From assembly GCA_937928595.1 (NCBI GenBank), contig CALGJV010000019.1, positions 1 to 64,000 on the forward strand: a stretch of DNA of 64,000 nucleotides, read 5' to 3'. A program made the translations under genes and the position numbers. Below the pieces are notes generated by a model, which was not told where the DNA came from, ran no database searches, and saw nothing but the letters and a program-made list of their open reading frames with translations. Shown here one piece after another: positions 34,656-44,692 of the stretch. This DNA comes from an uncultured Phycisphaerae bacterium. Lineage in GTDB: Bacteria; Planctomycetota; Phycisphaerae; UBA1845; Fen-1342. Position 1 is the first letter of the stretch. Each line of letters opens with the position of its first letter.

Positions 34656-35429
34656 TCAGCCGCGGCGACGCAGCAGCAGGCCGCCCAGCGCCACGATCAG
34701 AAGCGACGCGGGCTCCGGGACGTTCAGGCTGCCGGGGGTGAGGTAGAACCCCTCCAGGTAGGCGGGGTACGCCTCGGCCGGATCCATCGTGTACGGCCCG
34801 GGATTGGTCCCCAGGACATCGAACGCGTAGAGCGTGCTGCCGACGCGGGCGAACGCGTCCGGCGTCCACTCCTGCTGCGGGAAGAACGGCAGGCCCAGCT
34901 GCAGGGCGTAGGTGGCCCCCAGCGGATTCGGCGTGTCCTCCGAGTAGCCGAACCCGTCGAGCACGCTGGCCCACGGGAACGAATCGAGCAGGTCGTCGTT
35001 GTCGGCGTCGAGGTCCTGCCCCACCGTCCCGGTGAAACCCGAAACGATGAGGAACGTGCTTCCGCCGTTCTCGAGATCGGGCACGAAGTCCTGAATCCGG
35101 ATCGTGGTTTCCGGAGCCGGCGGCGGGTTCAGCACCAGCGCGCTGTCACGCCACAGGAATAGACCGTTGCTGCCCGTGGAGTAGCCGCCCAACGGCAGCG
35201 CCACGTCAATCGTGCCGCGGATCCCGCTGGTGCCATCCCCCTCGATCACGATCAGGTGCAGGCCGCTCATGTCGAAGTTCGGGACGGTGCTGCGCAGCTC
35301 GATGAACTCCAGGCCGTTGTCGGTCCCCGGCGGGTTCAACAGGATTTCGTTGAAAAACAGCGACGCGTGGGCCGACGCGCTCAGCACCGCCGCGCCCAGA
35401 AACAGACTCCCCACATGCCGAATCTTCAT
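34656..35429 (-). CDS. PEP-CTERM protein with lamin-tail-like domain
   Basis: The 257-residue protein has a signal peptide ending AHA and then FFNEILLNPPGTDNGLEF. This resembles the opening strand of the lamin-tail domain (LTD) found in many secreted bacterial proteins. The rest is beta-rich and acidic. It ends with VPEPASLLI, a hydrophobic helix and Arg-Arg-Arg-Gly, the exosortase-processed PEP-CTERM signal. GGAGGA stands seven bases before the ATG. It is the most promoter-distal of three minus-strand genes for exported proteins in this block. Confidence 0.85.
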   Translation of the reverse strand: MKIRHVGSLFLGAAVLSASAHASLFFNEILLNPPGTDNGLEFIELRSTVPNFDMSGLHLIVIEGDGTSGIRGTIDVALPLGGYSTGSNGLFLWRDSALVLNPPPAPETTIRIQDFVPDLENGGSTFLIVSGFTGTVGQDLDADNDDLLDSFPWASVLDGFGYSEDTPNPLGATYALQLGLPFFPQQEWTPDAFARVGSTLYAFDVLGTNPGPYTMDPAEAYPAYLEGFYLTPGSLNVPEPASLLIVALGGLLLRRRG

Positions 35430-35593
35430 CTCACGCTCCTCCTTCTCTGACGTTACATCGGAATCGGACTCCCGGGGCAACCGACCGCCGGGACCGTCCA
35501 CAACTGAAAAACGTCACTCCGCCGCCCATTACCAGCGGATGGATGCCCGCCTTGTCGCAAAACACAGCTTCGCCCGCCCGCCGAAGCCGGACG

Positions 35594-36856
35594 TCACGGG
35601 CAAGTCGAGCCGAGGGCCGTCACGAGCGGATCGATGTCGTCGAAATCCACGTCGCCGTCCTGGTCGACGTCCGCCGCCTGCCACGGGCACGGTCCATCGC
35701 AGTCCGCGCCCGCGGGGCAGCCGATCCGGGTGATGAAACGGTCGATGTCGTCGAAGTCCACGTCGCCGTCGCAGTCGGCGTCCCCGGGGCATACGCCCGG
35801 GGCGACCGGCGTCAGCACCCAGAGGTAATCCCCCAGCAGGTCGTCCTGGCCCTGGTTGATCAGGAAAATCCGGCCGGTGGCGGGATCCACCGCCAGAGCC
35901 TCGATCTGGAGCAGACCGCCGTCCGGCACCTCGAGCTTGGGCGGCCCCGAGGGCAGACCGTTCGTCGTCAGCGGCTCGAAAGCCAGGAACTGCCCATTCA
36001 AGGTACGGGCCTGCAGCGCCGGGCCGTTGTCATCCTGGCTGATCAGAAACGTGCCGATGCCGTCGGAGATCGCCGCTGGAAACTTGCCGTTGTTCGGCAC
36101 GAAGGCGATTCCTTTGGTCTCCCCGAAGCCGAACAGCGGGATGTCGAAAGACTCGTCCGGCAGGTAGGTGCCGCTGGTCGTGAACGTCACCACGCGGTAA
36201 ACGTTGTCGGCGACCGTGTAGAAGCGGTCGGTCGCGGCCACGTAGACCACGTCCTCCACGTCCAGATTGTGCGGTTCCAGCGACATTTCGCAGAACTTGC
36301 CGTCGTTGATGCTGAGACAATTGGAATCCGGCGGCCAGGGCAGTTGCTGCCCGGTGGTCAGGTTGTAACCGCGCAGGGCCGAAAAGGTGCCGTCGTCGCT
36401 CTCCGTGTCGGCGACCACCAGGTTTCCGCCGGCCGCCAGGCCGTTCGCGCTGGAGTTGATGGTGATGCCGCTGGGGTTCAGGCCCCAACCGCCGAGGAAG
36501 TAGAATGTCTCGTCCTGGGTGAGCACCAGACGCTCGAAGAACAGGCCCGTGACGAGGCCGGTCCCGGGGTCGCGCGGGATGCGGACCTCGACCACGGCGT
36601 TCTCGGGAATCGTCGGTAGCAGGCCGTTCTGGTCGGCTTCCTCGGTCGAAAGCAGCAGCCGGTCGTTGCCGAGCCAGACCACGCCCTCGACGGAGTGCAG
36701 CGGCACGGTCTGGCTGTCCCACGTCCACGAGATGCTGTCAAAGTAGTTAAACCGCTGAACCGTGTACTCCTGGCCGAAGAGCGTGATCGACGACTGGGCC
36801 GCCGCGCCAGCGACGCACAGGCCGAGCACGGCTCCGCTGATCCATACGCGTTGCAT
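35594..36856 (-). CDS. secreted beta-propeller-like protein with dockerin-like tail
   Basis: The 420-residue protein starts with a signal peptide (to about residue 20). A beta-rich body follows (25-340) with repeated motifs such as SVEGVVWLGNDRLLLS, VVYVAATDRFYTV and LQIEALAVDPATGRIFLI, as in six-bladed propellers of the esterase-like/SdiA-regulated type. The last 65 residues hold two dockerin-like loops, DADCDGDVDFDDID and VDQDGDVDFDDID, separated by a Cys-containing segment. Its role and ligand are unknown. GGAGG stands eight bases before the ATG. The pseudopilin gene ends 43 bases upstream on the same strand. Confidence 0.82.
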   Translation of the reverse strand: MQRVWISGAVLGLCVAGAAAQSSITLFGQEYTVQRFNYFDSISWTWDSQTVPLHSVEGVVWLGNDRLLLSTEEADQNGLLPTIPENAVVEVRIPRDPGTGLVTGLFFERLVLTQDETFYFLGGWGLNPSGITINSSANGLAAGGNLVVADTESDDGTFSALRGYNLTTGQQLPWPPDSNCLSINDGKFCEMSLEPHNLDVEDVVYVAATDRFYTVADNVYRVVTFTTSGTYLPDESFDIPLFGFGETKGIAFVPNNGKFPAAISDGIGTFLISQDDNGPALQARTLNGQFLAFEPLTTNGLPSGPPKLEVPDGGLLQIEALAVDPATGRIFLINQGQDDLLGDYLWVLTPVAPGVCPGDADCDGDVDFDDIDRFITRIGCPAGADCDGPCPWQAADVDQDGDVDFDDIDPLVTALGSTCP

Positions 36857-36899
36857 CCTTCGATCCTCCCGGCGGGTCCACCGCCCGCCGCCGTACGCT

Positions 36900-38078
36900 T
36901 TACTGCGGCTGCATCGGGCTGGCACTGCGCCGGCCCAGGCTGAGCAACCCGTCGAAAACACGGCCGTCCAGATCGGCGGAGTCGAGCACCCCGTCCGGTG
37001 TGTTGAGCACGCCCTGCCCCACCCGCAGCGTCAGCCGATCATGCAGGAACTCCACATGCCCGTCGGCGAACAGGATGCCGCCGACGGTGAAGGAGTGCCG
37101 CCGCTCCCCGCCGCTATCCTGCCGCAACACCAGCGAGCGCGTGCCATGGGCGGTGCCGAAATCCTCGAAGTCCTGCGAGCCGAAACGGGCCCCGTTCTGG
37201 TCCGCCCGATACCAGATCCCCTCGTGAAAGAAGAAGCGCGGGCCGTCGGTGGCCACTTCGGACGTCAGCAGTCGCGGTCCGTCGATCACCTGGAAAAAGT
37301 CGTTGGAATCCTGCCGCCCGTCGCCCAACAGGGGCACGCGGCCGGGGTTCGCCCGCCGGGTATCGGTCAGCCGCAGGGGGCCCACGTCCCAACGCGGAAA
37401 GCCCGGGCCGCGATAACTCTTGTGCAGGTCGCTCATCGGCAGCGGCGGGAAGCGCGCCTCCGTGTGCACCATGTACCAGCTCTGGGTGTAGTTCGTGTTG
37501 ATGCCCTCGCGGATCAGCGTTTCGAACCGCGCGAGCGTCAGCGGCTCGGCGCCGCTCTTACCGAATTCCTCGAAGGCTTCCGTGTGCCGCGCCGTGTTCG
37601 ACGGGCACAGCAGGTCGCCCGGCCGCACCGTCAGCCGCGCGAGGTCGGCCAACCAGCCCACCCGGTCGATGCTGATGATGTTTGGGTCCGTCACCTCCGC
37701 GGGGTAGTTGTAACCGGGGCGCGGATCCGCCTGCCCGCTGCACAGGAATTCCTGATTTTCCGCGGCGTAACTGTGAAAGCCACGTCCCAGCTGACTCAGC
37801 GACGCTCCGCACTTGACCCGCTTGGCCTGATCACGCGCCTGACTGAGCGCCGGCAAGAGTATGCTCATCAGGATGCCGATGATCGCCACAACGACGAGCA
37901 GCTCGAGCAGCGTAAAGCCGCGCCGGCCGGCGGTACGGCTATGTGGAGGACCTGCCTGGGAAGCTCGCAAGCCGTGCCTCCGCGCCTTCAACCCGTACAC
38001 GACGCGCAGGAAGAGAACGTCCGCGCGCGAAGAAGGGTTTCGAACCCGAAACGGCCAGAGTGTCACGCAATATCGCAA
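36900..38078 (-). CDS. DUF1559-type pseudopilin
   Basis: The protein has a prepilin cleavage site [10 protein letters not shown] followed by a hydrophobic helix to [11 protein letters not shown], so PilD-type processing should release a mature form starting at Phe. The large C-terminal domain and the FADGHVEFL motif near the end are those of the DUF1559 (H-x-DG type) pseudopilins abundant in planctomycetes. These are presumed minor parts of a type II secretion-like or pilus system. The start is uncertain: TTG at 38078 gives 392 residues with a 53-residue leader, while GTG at 38066 or 38000 is equally possible. Confidence 0.85.
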   Translation of the reverse strand: MRYCVTLWPFRVRNPSSRADVLFLRVVYGLKARRHGLRASQAGPPHSRTAGRRGFTLLELLVVVAIIGILMSILLPALSQARDQAKRVKCGASLSQLGRGFHSYAAENQEFLCSGQADPRPGYNYPAEVTDPNIISIDRVGWLADLARLTVRPGDLLCPSNTARHTEAFEEFGKSGAEPLTLARFETLIREGINTNYTQSWYMVHTEARFPPLPMSDLHKSYRGPGFPRWDVGPLRLTDTRRANPGRVPLLGDGRQDSNDFFQVIDGPRLLTSEVATDGPRFFFHEGIWYRADQNGARFGSQDFEDFGTAHGTRSLVLRQDSGGERRHSFTVGGILFADGHVEFLHDRLTLRVGQGVLNTPDGVLDSADLDGRVFDGLLSLGRRSASPMQPQ

Positions 38079-38135
38079 GCGTTCTACAAAGATAGCGTTA
38101 GTTTTTCGTGTGGCGTTCTCGCCGGGATTCCCCCC

Positions 38136-38164
38136 TTGACCTGCGGTATGTCAATCGGCATCAT
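38136..38164 (+). promoter_or_regulatory. possible promoter of the phytase-like gene
   Basis: TTGACC at 38136-38141 is followed after 17 bases by CATCAT. The -35 is good and the -10 weak. The predicted start lies about 30 bases before the gene. Confidence 0.35.
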
Positions 38165-38202
38165 CCCTGCGTGTTGCGGGCCACTTCACGGGAGAATCGC
38201 GC

Positions 38203-39237
38203 ATGATTCGCCGTTCCTATGTCGTCTCTATGATCGTCGCTCTGGGCATCGGGTCGGCGTCCGCCACCGAGCCCGCCAGGGTAACGCGGGCGTGGGCGTC
38301 CGACGGCCAAGCCTACGCCAACACGGACTCGCTCGCCGCAGTGACCATGGCGGATGGGAAGGTTCGAGTTTACGCCACCTCCAAGGATGGCCATCGGCTG
38401 GACATTATCGACGCTGCAACCGGCAAGCACCTCGGGACGTGGGGCAAGCCCGGCACCGCTCCTGGTGAGCTGCGTTATCCCAATGGGATCGCTACCGTCA
38501 TTTTCGAATCGGGAGACTCCGCGAAGCCGCGCGGTCGCGCCGCGCTCGCGGTGGTCGAGCGGGACAACCGGCGGGTGCAGCTTATTTGGCCTGATTCGGG
38601 CGCGTCCGCCGGGATCTTCGGCTCGGAGCACCTGAACCGCCCGTACGGCGTCGCGTTCGCGACCGTCGCGGGGCGCCCCACGCTGTTCGTCACCGATACA
38701 CAGGTCGCGCCGGAAAAAACGGTCCACGTCTTCGAGCTGGCACTGCGCGACCAGGAGGTCACGGCCCGGCACGTGCGCAGTTTCGGCGACGCGACCGGTC
38801 CAGGGGCGCTCCAGGAGGCCGAGTCCGTGCTCGTGGACGAGGCCAACCGGCGCGTGCTCCTCTGCGATGAAGCCGCACGCAACGTCAAAGTGTACGACCT
38901 GACCGGCCGCTTCACCGGACGCACGTTCGGCGACGGCATCGTGGTTGGCGATCCCGAGGGGCTCGTGCTGGTCGAGCAGCGCGGCCGGCGCTGCGTGATT
39001 TTGACGGATCAGCGCAAGGACCTGTCGGTCTGGCACGTGTTCGACGCGGACGATTACCAGTACCTGCGCTCCTGGACCGGTGAACCGCGGATCGCCAACA
39101 CGGACGGCATCGCCGTATACCCGCGCGGGTTCGAAAACTTCCCGAACGGGGCGTTCTTCGCCGTGGACGACGATTTCGAGGTACACGCGTACCGGCTCGA
39201 GGACATCTTCGACGCCGTGGCCCTGACCACGCGCTGA
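38203..39237 (+). CDS. secreted beta-propeller phytase-like protein
   Basis: The 344-residue protein has a signal peptide cut near SASA and a six-blade propeller. The segment RVYATSKDGHRLDIIDAATG at about 55-75 and later RNVKVYDLTG, GDPEGLVLV and FFAVDDDFEVHAYRLEDI are the hallmarks of beta-propeller phytases, which release phosphate from inositol phosphates using calcium. Activity is likely but not proven, since substrate residues were not checked one by one. GGGAGA stands seven bases before the ATG. It is transcribed divergently from the pseudopilin gene. Confidence 0.82.
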   Translation: MIRRSYVVSMIVALGIGSASATEPARVTRAWASDGQAYANTDSLAAVTMADGKVRVYATSKDGHRLDIIDAATGKHLGTWGKPGTAPGELRYPNGIATVIFESGDSAKPRGRAALAVVERDNRRVQLIWPDSGASAGIFGSEHLNRPYGVAFATVAGRPTLFVTDTQVAPEKTVHVFELALRDQEVTARHVRSFGDATGPGALQEAESVLVDEANRRVLLCDEAARNVKVYDLTGRFTGRTFGDGIVVGDPEGLVLVEQRGRRCVILTDQRKDLSVWHVFDADDYQYLRSWTGEPRIANTDGIAVYPRGFENFPNGAFFAVDDDFEVHAYRLEDIFDAVALTTR

Positions 39238-39382
39238 ACGCCGACCGAAACCCCTTTGCGCAAGACCTACCCTTCCGCCCCGCCGTTGCCCCGCGGCCGC
39301 AGGCGCGGCCCGCCGTTGGTGCGTAGGCGGCGGCCGGCCCCCGCGCGACGGCCGGTGCCACCGACCGACCGGGGGCGGGCGG

Positions 39383-40342
39383 CTACACCACCGCGTTGGG
39401 CGGCTCGCGGCCGTCCAGAACGCCCAGCACGTTATCCGCCACCATCGCGGACATGCGCTGTCGCGTCGTGACCGTCGCGCTGCCCAGGTGCGGCAACAGG
39501 ACGACGTTGGGCAGTTCGGCGAGCCCCGGGGCCAGCCGCGGCTCTTCCTCGTAGACGTCGAGACCCGCGGCGGCGAGGCGCCCGGCCCTTAGCGCCGCCA
39601 CCAGCGCCCGCTCATCGATGACCGGCCCGCGTGCGGTGTTGATGAGGAGCGCGGTGGGCTTGAGCTGCGCCAGTTCGCGGGCCCCGATCAGGTGCCGGGT
39701 CTGCGGCGTGAGCGGCACGTGCAGCGAGAGCACATCGACCTGCGGCAGCAGCTCCGATAGCGGCACCCGCTGCGCCCGCAACGGGCCGTCGAGCTCGGCG
39801 CGCGGCTGCGGGTCGGTGTACAGGATCCGCATCCCGAAGCCGGCCGCGCGGCGCGCAACGGCCGCGCCGATCCGCCCGGCCCCCACCAGTCCGAGCACGG
39901 CACCGTGCAGCTCGAGCCCCAGCAGTTGCTGCGGCTGCCAGCCGGACCAGGTGCCCGTGCGCATCAGCCGATCGCCCTCGACGACGCGGCGGGCCGCGGC
40001 CAGCAGCAGCGCCCAGGTCAGATCGGCGGTGGCCTCGGTCAGCACCCCCGGCGTGTTGGTCACGCGCACGCCGCGAACGCGACAGGCGTCGAGATCGATG
40101 TTGTTGTAGCCGACGGCGTAGTTGGCCACCACGCGCAGCGGCGATCCGGCCGCGTCCAGCAGCTCGGCGTCGACGCGCTCGCTGAGCATCGTGATAAGGG
40201 CGGCGCAGCCGCGGGCGCGTTCGAGCAGCACCGCTCGCGGCGGCGGGTCGTCCTGATCGACGAGATCGACGGTCAGGCCGGCTTGCACGAGCCGTTCGGC
40301 GGCGGGCGGCGGCAGGCGACGGGTGATGAGCACGCGCGGCAT
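39383..40342 (-). CDS. D-2-hydroxyacid dehydrogenase (glyoxylate reductase-like)
   Basis: This 319-residue NAD(P)-dependent dehydrogenase reduces 2-keto acids such as glyoxylate or hydroxypyruvate. The Rossmann motif is GLVGAGRIGAAVA near 150. The catalytic arginine is in INTARGPV near 232, the acidic partner in DVYEEEP near 262, and the histidine in LLPHLGSAT near 283. Of the family, glyoxylate/hydroxypyruvate reductases fit best, but phosphoglycerate dehydrogenase-like substrates cannot be excluded. AGGAGGA stands five bases before the ATG. Confidence 0.9.
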   Translation of the reverse strand: MPRVLITRRLPPPAAERLVQAGLTVDLVDQDDPPPRAVLLERARGCAALITMLSERVDAELLDAAGSPLRVVANYAVGYNNIDLDACRVRGVRVTNTPGVLTEATADLTWALLLAAARRVVEGDRLMRTGTWSGWQPQQLLGLELHGAVLGLVGAGRIGAAVARRAAGFGMRILYTDPQPRAELDGPLRAQRVPLSELLPQVDVLSLHVPLTPQTRHLIGARELAQLKPTALLINTARGPVIDERALVAALRAGRLAAAGLDVYEEEPRLAPGLAELPNVVLLPHLGSATVTTRQRMSAMVADNVLGVLDGREPPNAVV

Positions 40343-40484
40343 GGGCTTCCTCCTGGGCCGCCATTGTAGTCGCCGAGGGCGGGCCGCGCCGCCGGTCCGC
40401 GTGTCGTCGTCGCGCCGGCGCGGCGCCGGTAGAATCCGCGGCCCGGAACGGGCCCGCTGCCCGGCCCGGACCAAGGAGGCCCCC

Positions 40485-42794
40485 GTGTCGATCACCGACA
40501 CCTGGATGTTGGTCGAGTCGCCGTTCGATGTCCGCCTGAACCGCCACTACGAGGGCCTGCTGGCCATCGGCAGCGGGCCGCTGCAACAGCGCGCCGCGCT
40601 GGAGGAGGGTTTCGCGGACGATCCGCAGGACGTGGAGTTCCTGCGGATCATGGGCAACGTGACGGTCGAGAAGTTTCCCGACTTCAAGAGCCGCGTCGGC
40701 ACCTACCTGCCGGGCGTCAGCGGCCCGCACCCGACTTGCCTGACGCAGATGATCAACCTGCCGGCGCTGCACGGTCTGATCCTGTACATCGGCGGCCAGC
40801 GTCTCGATATGCGGAGCCCCGCCGTGTGCGACTACCGGCGCTGGCTCGACCTGCGCACCGGCCGACTCGGCCGCGAGTTCACCTGGCACGCGGCCGGCGG
40901 CGCGGTCCTGCGTCTGCGGTACGAGCGCTTCATCAGCGCGGCCCGGCGGCACGTCCAGGCACTGCGCTGCCACGTGCAGCACCTGTCCGGGCCGCCGGTC
41001 GAGATCCGCGTGCAGGGCACGCTCGACGCACAGGTCCGCACGAACGGGTACGACCACTTCCGGGCGGTGGACATCACCGGCGGCCACGAGCCGATTACGC
41101 TGGCCGTCCGGACCGACTCGGGCGTTGATGTCGCCGCGGCCGCGGTCATGATCAGCAGCGGCGGCGTGCCGTGGAGCATCGTCGAGCAGGAGCGCTGGGT
41201 GGCGTTGACGGGCACGACCACGCTCGACCCGGGCCGCACGCTGCGGCTCGACAAGTTCGCCGCGCTCACGTCCTCGCACCACGTGGGCGGGCCGCCGCTG
41301 GATCACGCCCGACGGCTGGCGTGGGACGCGGCCGCGACCGGGTTCGACCGGCTCGCGCAGGAATCGGACGCCGTGTGGCAGGAGCGCTGGCAGCGCACCG
41401 ATGTGCTCGTCGACGGCGATCCGCGCAGCCAGCTCGCGCTGCGCGTGTCGCTGTATCACATGCTGCGCGCGGCCGTCGACGACGACCCGCGCTGCGCGAT
41501 CGACGCGAAGGGCGCTGCGGGCGAGGCGTACTGCGGCCGGTATTTCTGGGACACCGAGTTGTTCATGCTGCCGTTGTTCCTCTACACGCGGCCGGAAGTC
41601 GGCAAGACGCTGGCGCGGTTCCGGATCACGTCGCTGCCGGGAGCGCGGCGGAACGCGCAGCGCTACGGCTACCCCGGGGCGAAGTACGCGTGGGAGAGCG
41701 CCCCCAGCGGCGACGAAAACTGCCCCAACTGGCAGTACGCCGACCACGAGATCCACATCACGGCCGATGTGGCGTACGGGCTGTGGCACGCGCACCTGTG
41801 CAACCCCGACGACACGCGGTTTCTGCGGGATCTGAGCGAGGTCCTGGTGGAAACGGCGCGCTACTGGTGCGCCCGCGTGTACTGGAACGCCGAGCGCGGC
41901 GAGCACGAGCTGCTGATGGTCATGGGGCCGGACGAGTACACGCCGTTCAGCCGCAACAACGCCTACACCAACCGCATGGCCGCGCTGGCGCTGACGCTGA
42001 CGGGCCGGGCCCTGGCGCGGCTCGCGGAGCGCGACGCGGCGGCGGCCGCGGCGCTGCGGGCCGAGCTGGGCGTGACGGACGCGGAGACGGCGCGCTGGGC
42101 GGAGGTCGCGCGGACGCTGCGGCGGCCGTACGACGCGGCCCGCGGGCTGGTGCTCCAGTCCGACGATTTCTTTGATTACGAGCCGCTCGATTTCGCGCGC
42201 TGGTGGCCGGACCGGTCGCGGCGGATCGCGGCGGTGGTGAGCCAGGAGCGGTTGTACCGCAGCCAGGTGCTCAAGCAGGGCGACGTGGTGCAGCTCCTGG
42301 CCGTGTTCCCGCACGAGTTCACGGCGGACCAAATGCGCACGGCGTACGAGACGTACGAGCCGCTGACGTCGCACGATTCGAGCCTGAGCAAGTCGATGCA
42401 CGCGATCGTCGCGGCGTGGCTGGGGCGTGACGCGGACGCGTGGCGCTTCTGGCAGGAGTCGGTCGGGCTGGATCTCGAGCCGGGCGAGGCGGCCGAGGGC
42501 ATCCACGCGGCGTGCGCCGGGGCGAACTGGCAGGTGGCGGTGCTGGGTTTCGCCGGGCTGCGGACGCGCATGCAGTCCGACGTGCTGCGGCTGGATCCGC
42601 GCCTGCCCGCGGCGTGGCACGCGCTGCGCTTTCCGCTGGTCTGGGACGGGCAGCCGCTGTACGTCACGATCGAGCCGCACCATGTGACACTGGAGCACCG
42701 CGGCACGCGGCCGCTGGAAGTGGACATCGCCGGCCGCCGCGGGACGCTCGCGGCGGGCGCGACGGAGGGGTACGACCTGCCGCGGCGCGGTTGA
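40485..42794 (+). CDS. glycoside hydrolase family 65 (disaccharide phosphorylase type)
   Basis: GH65 enzymes cleave or phosphorolyse alpha-glucosidic disaccharides such as maltose, trehalose or kojibiose. The 769-residue protein has the usual N-terminal beta-sandwich (to about 270), a helical linker and an (alpha/alpha)6 barrel. YFWDTELFMLPLFLY near 348 and YAWESAPSGDE near 400 mark the barrel. Glu484 in MGPDEYTPFSRNNAYTN is the general acid. A C-terminal beta cap ends at YDLPRRG. The exact disaccharide cannot be told. AAGGAGG stands before the GTG start. A GAPDH gene on the same strand follows after about 265 bases. Confidence 0.92.
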   Translation: MSITDTWMLVESPFDVRLNRHYEGLLAIGSGPLQQRAALEEGFADDPQDVEFLRIMGNVTVEKFPDFKSRVGTYLPGVSGPHPTCLTQMINLPALHGLILYIGGQRLDMRSPAVCDYRRWLDLRTGRLGREFTWHAAGGAVLRLRYERFISAARRHVQALRCHVQHLSGPPVEIRVQGTLDAQVRTNGYDHFRAVDITGGHEPITLAVRTDSGVDVAAAAVMISSGGVPWSIVEQERWVALTGTTTLDPGRTLRLDKFAALTSSHHVGGPPLDHARRLAWDAAATGFDRLAQESDAVWQERWQRTDVLVDGDPRSQLALRVSLYHMLRAAVDDDPRCAIDAKGAAGEAYCGRYFWDTELFMLPLFLYTRPEVGKTLARFRITSLPGARRNAQRYGYPGAKYAWESAPSGDENCPNWQYADHEIHITADVAYGLWHAHLCNPDDTRFLRDLSEVLVETARYWCARVYWNAERGEHELLMVMGPDEYTPFSRNNAYTNRMAALALTLTGRALARLAERDAAAAAALRAELGVTDAETARWAEVARTLRRPYDAARGLVLQSDDFFDYEPLDFARWWPDRSRRIAAVVSQERLYRSQVLKQGDVVQLLAVFPHEFTADQMRTAYETYEPLTSHDSSLSKSMHAIVAAWLGRDADAWRFWQESVGLDLEPGEAAEGIHAACAGANWQVAVLGFAGLRTRMQSDVLRLDPRLPAAWHALRFPLVWDGQPLYVTIEPHHVTLEHRGTRPLEVDIAGRRGTLAAGATEGYDLPRRG

Positions 42795-42904
42795 GGGATC
42801 GCGCGCCATCCCGCGCGCATCTCGGACAGTCCGGGGGCGGACGGGCGGCGGTCCCGGCCGACAGGGGCGTCGGCCGCTACCCGGCGCGGGACCTTGGTGC
42901 GTGG

Positions 42905-42926
42905 CCTTTGTCACCTTGTCACCTTT
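42905..42926. repeat. short direct repeat TTGTCACC
   Basis: The intergenic stretch reads TTTGTCACCTTGTCACCTTTTT, two tandem copies of a ten-base unit. Together with the tract near 19.6 kb it shows that intergenic word repeats recur here. Confidence 0.5.
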
Positions 42927-43060
42927 TTACCCCGCGAGGACGATCGCGCCCGCTCGAGCGCGGACGGCGGTCGGCAGGGGGATCACGTGGCGCGTTACGG
43001 CCCGCGACCCGCGTGCTACACTGCGTGCTGAACAAACGTGCCTGCTGTCTGGAGTGAGCG

Positions 43061-44692
43061 ATGCCCACGCGTGTCCGCCAGCCCGCGCCCGTGTTTCCCG
43101 CGACGCTCGAAGCCGTGCCCGCCGAGATGCGGGTGGAGTACTACCACGCCTGGGCCCGATACCTCATTGACGGCCGCGTACGCACGTGGGACGGGCCGTG
43201 TCAGGAGGTGTGCTCGCCGGTGTGCGTCGGGCCCGCGGGAGAGGCCCGCCCGCTGCCGCTGGGGCACTATCCGCTGATGACCGCGGCGGAGTCGGAGGCG
43301 GCGCTGGCCGCGGCGCAGCGGGCGTACGACCGCGGCTGCGGGGCCTGGCCGACGATGGCGGTGGCCGACCGGATCCGCCACGTCGAGGCCTTCATCCCGC
43401 GGATGGCGGCGGTGCGCGACGAGGTCGTGCGGCTGCTGATGTGGGAGATCGGCAAGACGCTGCCGGACGCCCGCAAGGAATTCGATCGCACGGTCGAGTA
43501 CATCCGCGACACGGTGCAGGCGCTGAAGGAACTCGACCGGGCCGGCGCGCGGTTCGCCGTCGAGCAGGGTTTCGTCGCGCAGATCCGCCGCAGCCCCCTG
43601 GGCGTCGTGTTGTGCATGGGGCCGTACAACTATCCGCTCAACGAGACGTTCACGACGCTGATTCCGGCGCTGATCATGGGCAACACCGTGATCTTCAAGC
43701 CCCCCAAGCACGGCGTGCTGCTGCACGCGCCGCTGCTGGAGGCGTTCGCGGAGTCGTTCCCACCGGGGGTCGTCAACACCGTGTACGGCGACGGCGCGAC
43801 GGTGGTCGGGCCGCTGATGTCCGGCGGCGGCATCGACGTCCTCGCGTTCATCGGGTCCGCCCGCGTGGCCGCCTTGCTCAAGCATCAGCACCCGCGGCCG
43901 AACCGGCTGCGCTGCGTGCTCGGTCTGGAGGCGAAGAACCCGGCGGTGATCCTGCCGGACGCGGACCTCGACCTGGCGGTGAAGGAGTGCGTGCTGGGGG
44001 CGCTGTCGTACAACGGACAGCGTTGCACCGCGCTGAAGGTTCTGTTCGTGCACCGCAGCATCGCCGCCGCCTTCGTCGAACGGCTGGCGGCGGCGGTCGG
44101 CGACCTGCTCGTGGGGATGCCGTGGGAGGAGGGCGTGCAGATCACGCCGCTGCCGGAGGAGGGCAAGTGCGCGTGGCTGACGAAGCTCGTCGCCGAGGCG
44201 ACCGGCGGCGGGGCGCGCATCGCGAACCCCGGCGGCGGCCACGTGGACCAGAGCCTTTTCTACCCGACCGTGCTCTACCCGACGACGCCGGCGATGGAGG
44301 TGAACCGGGTCGAGCAGTTCGGGCCGGTCGTGCCGGTCGTGCCGTACGACGACGAGCGCGCGGTGCTCGACTGGATCGTGCAGTCGCCGGTCGGGCAGCA
44401 GGCCGCGCTATTCGGGCGCGATCCGCGGCGGCTGGCGGCGCTGATCGACCCGCTGGTCAACCAGGTGTGCCGCGTGAACCTGAACAGCCAGTGCCAGCGC
44501 GGGCCGGACACGTTCCCGTTCACCGGGCGCAAGGATTCGGCCGAAGGGACGCTGTCGGTCTCGGACGCCCTGCGGGTCTTCTCGATCCGCAGCGTGTTCG
44601 CGTGCAAGGCGACTCCCGAGAACGAGGCGATCGTTTCGGAGATCGTGCGCGGGCGGCTGTCGCGGTTCGTCTCGACGGACTTCGTGTTCTAG
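43061..44692 (+). CDS. gapN: non-phosphorylating glyceraldehyde-3-phosphate dehydrogenase
   Basis: GapN-type aldehyde dehydrogenases oxidise glyceraldehyde 3-phosphate straight to 3-phosphoglycerate, usually making NADPH and bypassing ATP formation. The 543-residue protein has the ALDH core: GPYNYPLNE near 188 with the catalytic Asn, Glu290 in LGLEAKNP and the nucleophile Cys322 in NGQRCTA. The N-terminal segment with RYLIDGRVRTW and the C-terminal RGPDTFPFTGRKDSAEGTLS are typical of the GapN subgroup. GGAG stands six bases before the ATG. Confidence 0.87.
   Translation: MPTRVRQPAPVFPATLEAVPAEMRVEYYHAWARYLIDGRVRTWDGPCQEVCSPVCVGPAGEARPLPLGHYPLMTAAESEAALAAAQRAYDRGCGAWPTMAVADRIRHVEAFIPRMAAVRDEVVRLLMWEIGKTLPDARKEFDRTVEYIRDTVQALKELDRAGARFAVEQGFVAQIRRSPLGVVLCMGPYNYPLNETFTTLIPALIMGNTVIFKPPKHGVLLHAPLLEAFAESFPPGVVNTVYGDGATVVGPLMSGGGIDVLAFIGSARVAALLKHQHPRPNRLRCVLGLEAKNPAVILPDADLDLAVKECVLGALSYNGQRCTALKVLFVHRSIAAAFVERLAAAVGDLLVGMPWEEGVQITPLPEEGKCAWLTKLVAEATGGGARIANPGGGHVDQSLFYPTVLYPTTPAMEVNRVEQFGPVVPVVPYDDERAVLDWIVQSPVGQQAALFGRDPRRLAALIDPLVNQVCRVNLNSQCQRGPDTFPFTGRKDSAEGTLSVSDALRVFSIRSVFACKATPENEAIVSEIVRGRLSRFVSTDFVF

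Noticed and set aside
39612-42914. Minus-strand open frame of 1100 codons opposite GH65
   Set aside because: It is antisense to a clear GH65 gene, is rich in Arg, His and Gln with no family motif, and results from the GC-rich third positions of the true gene.
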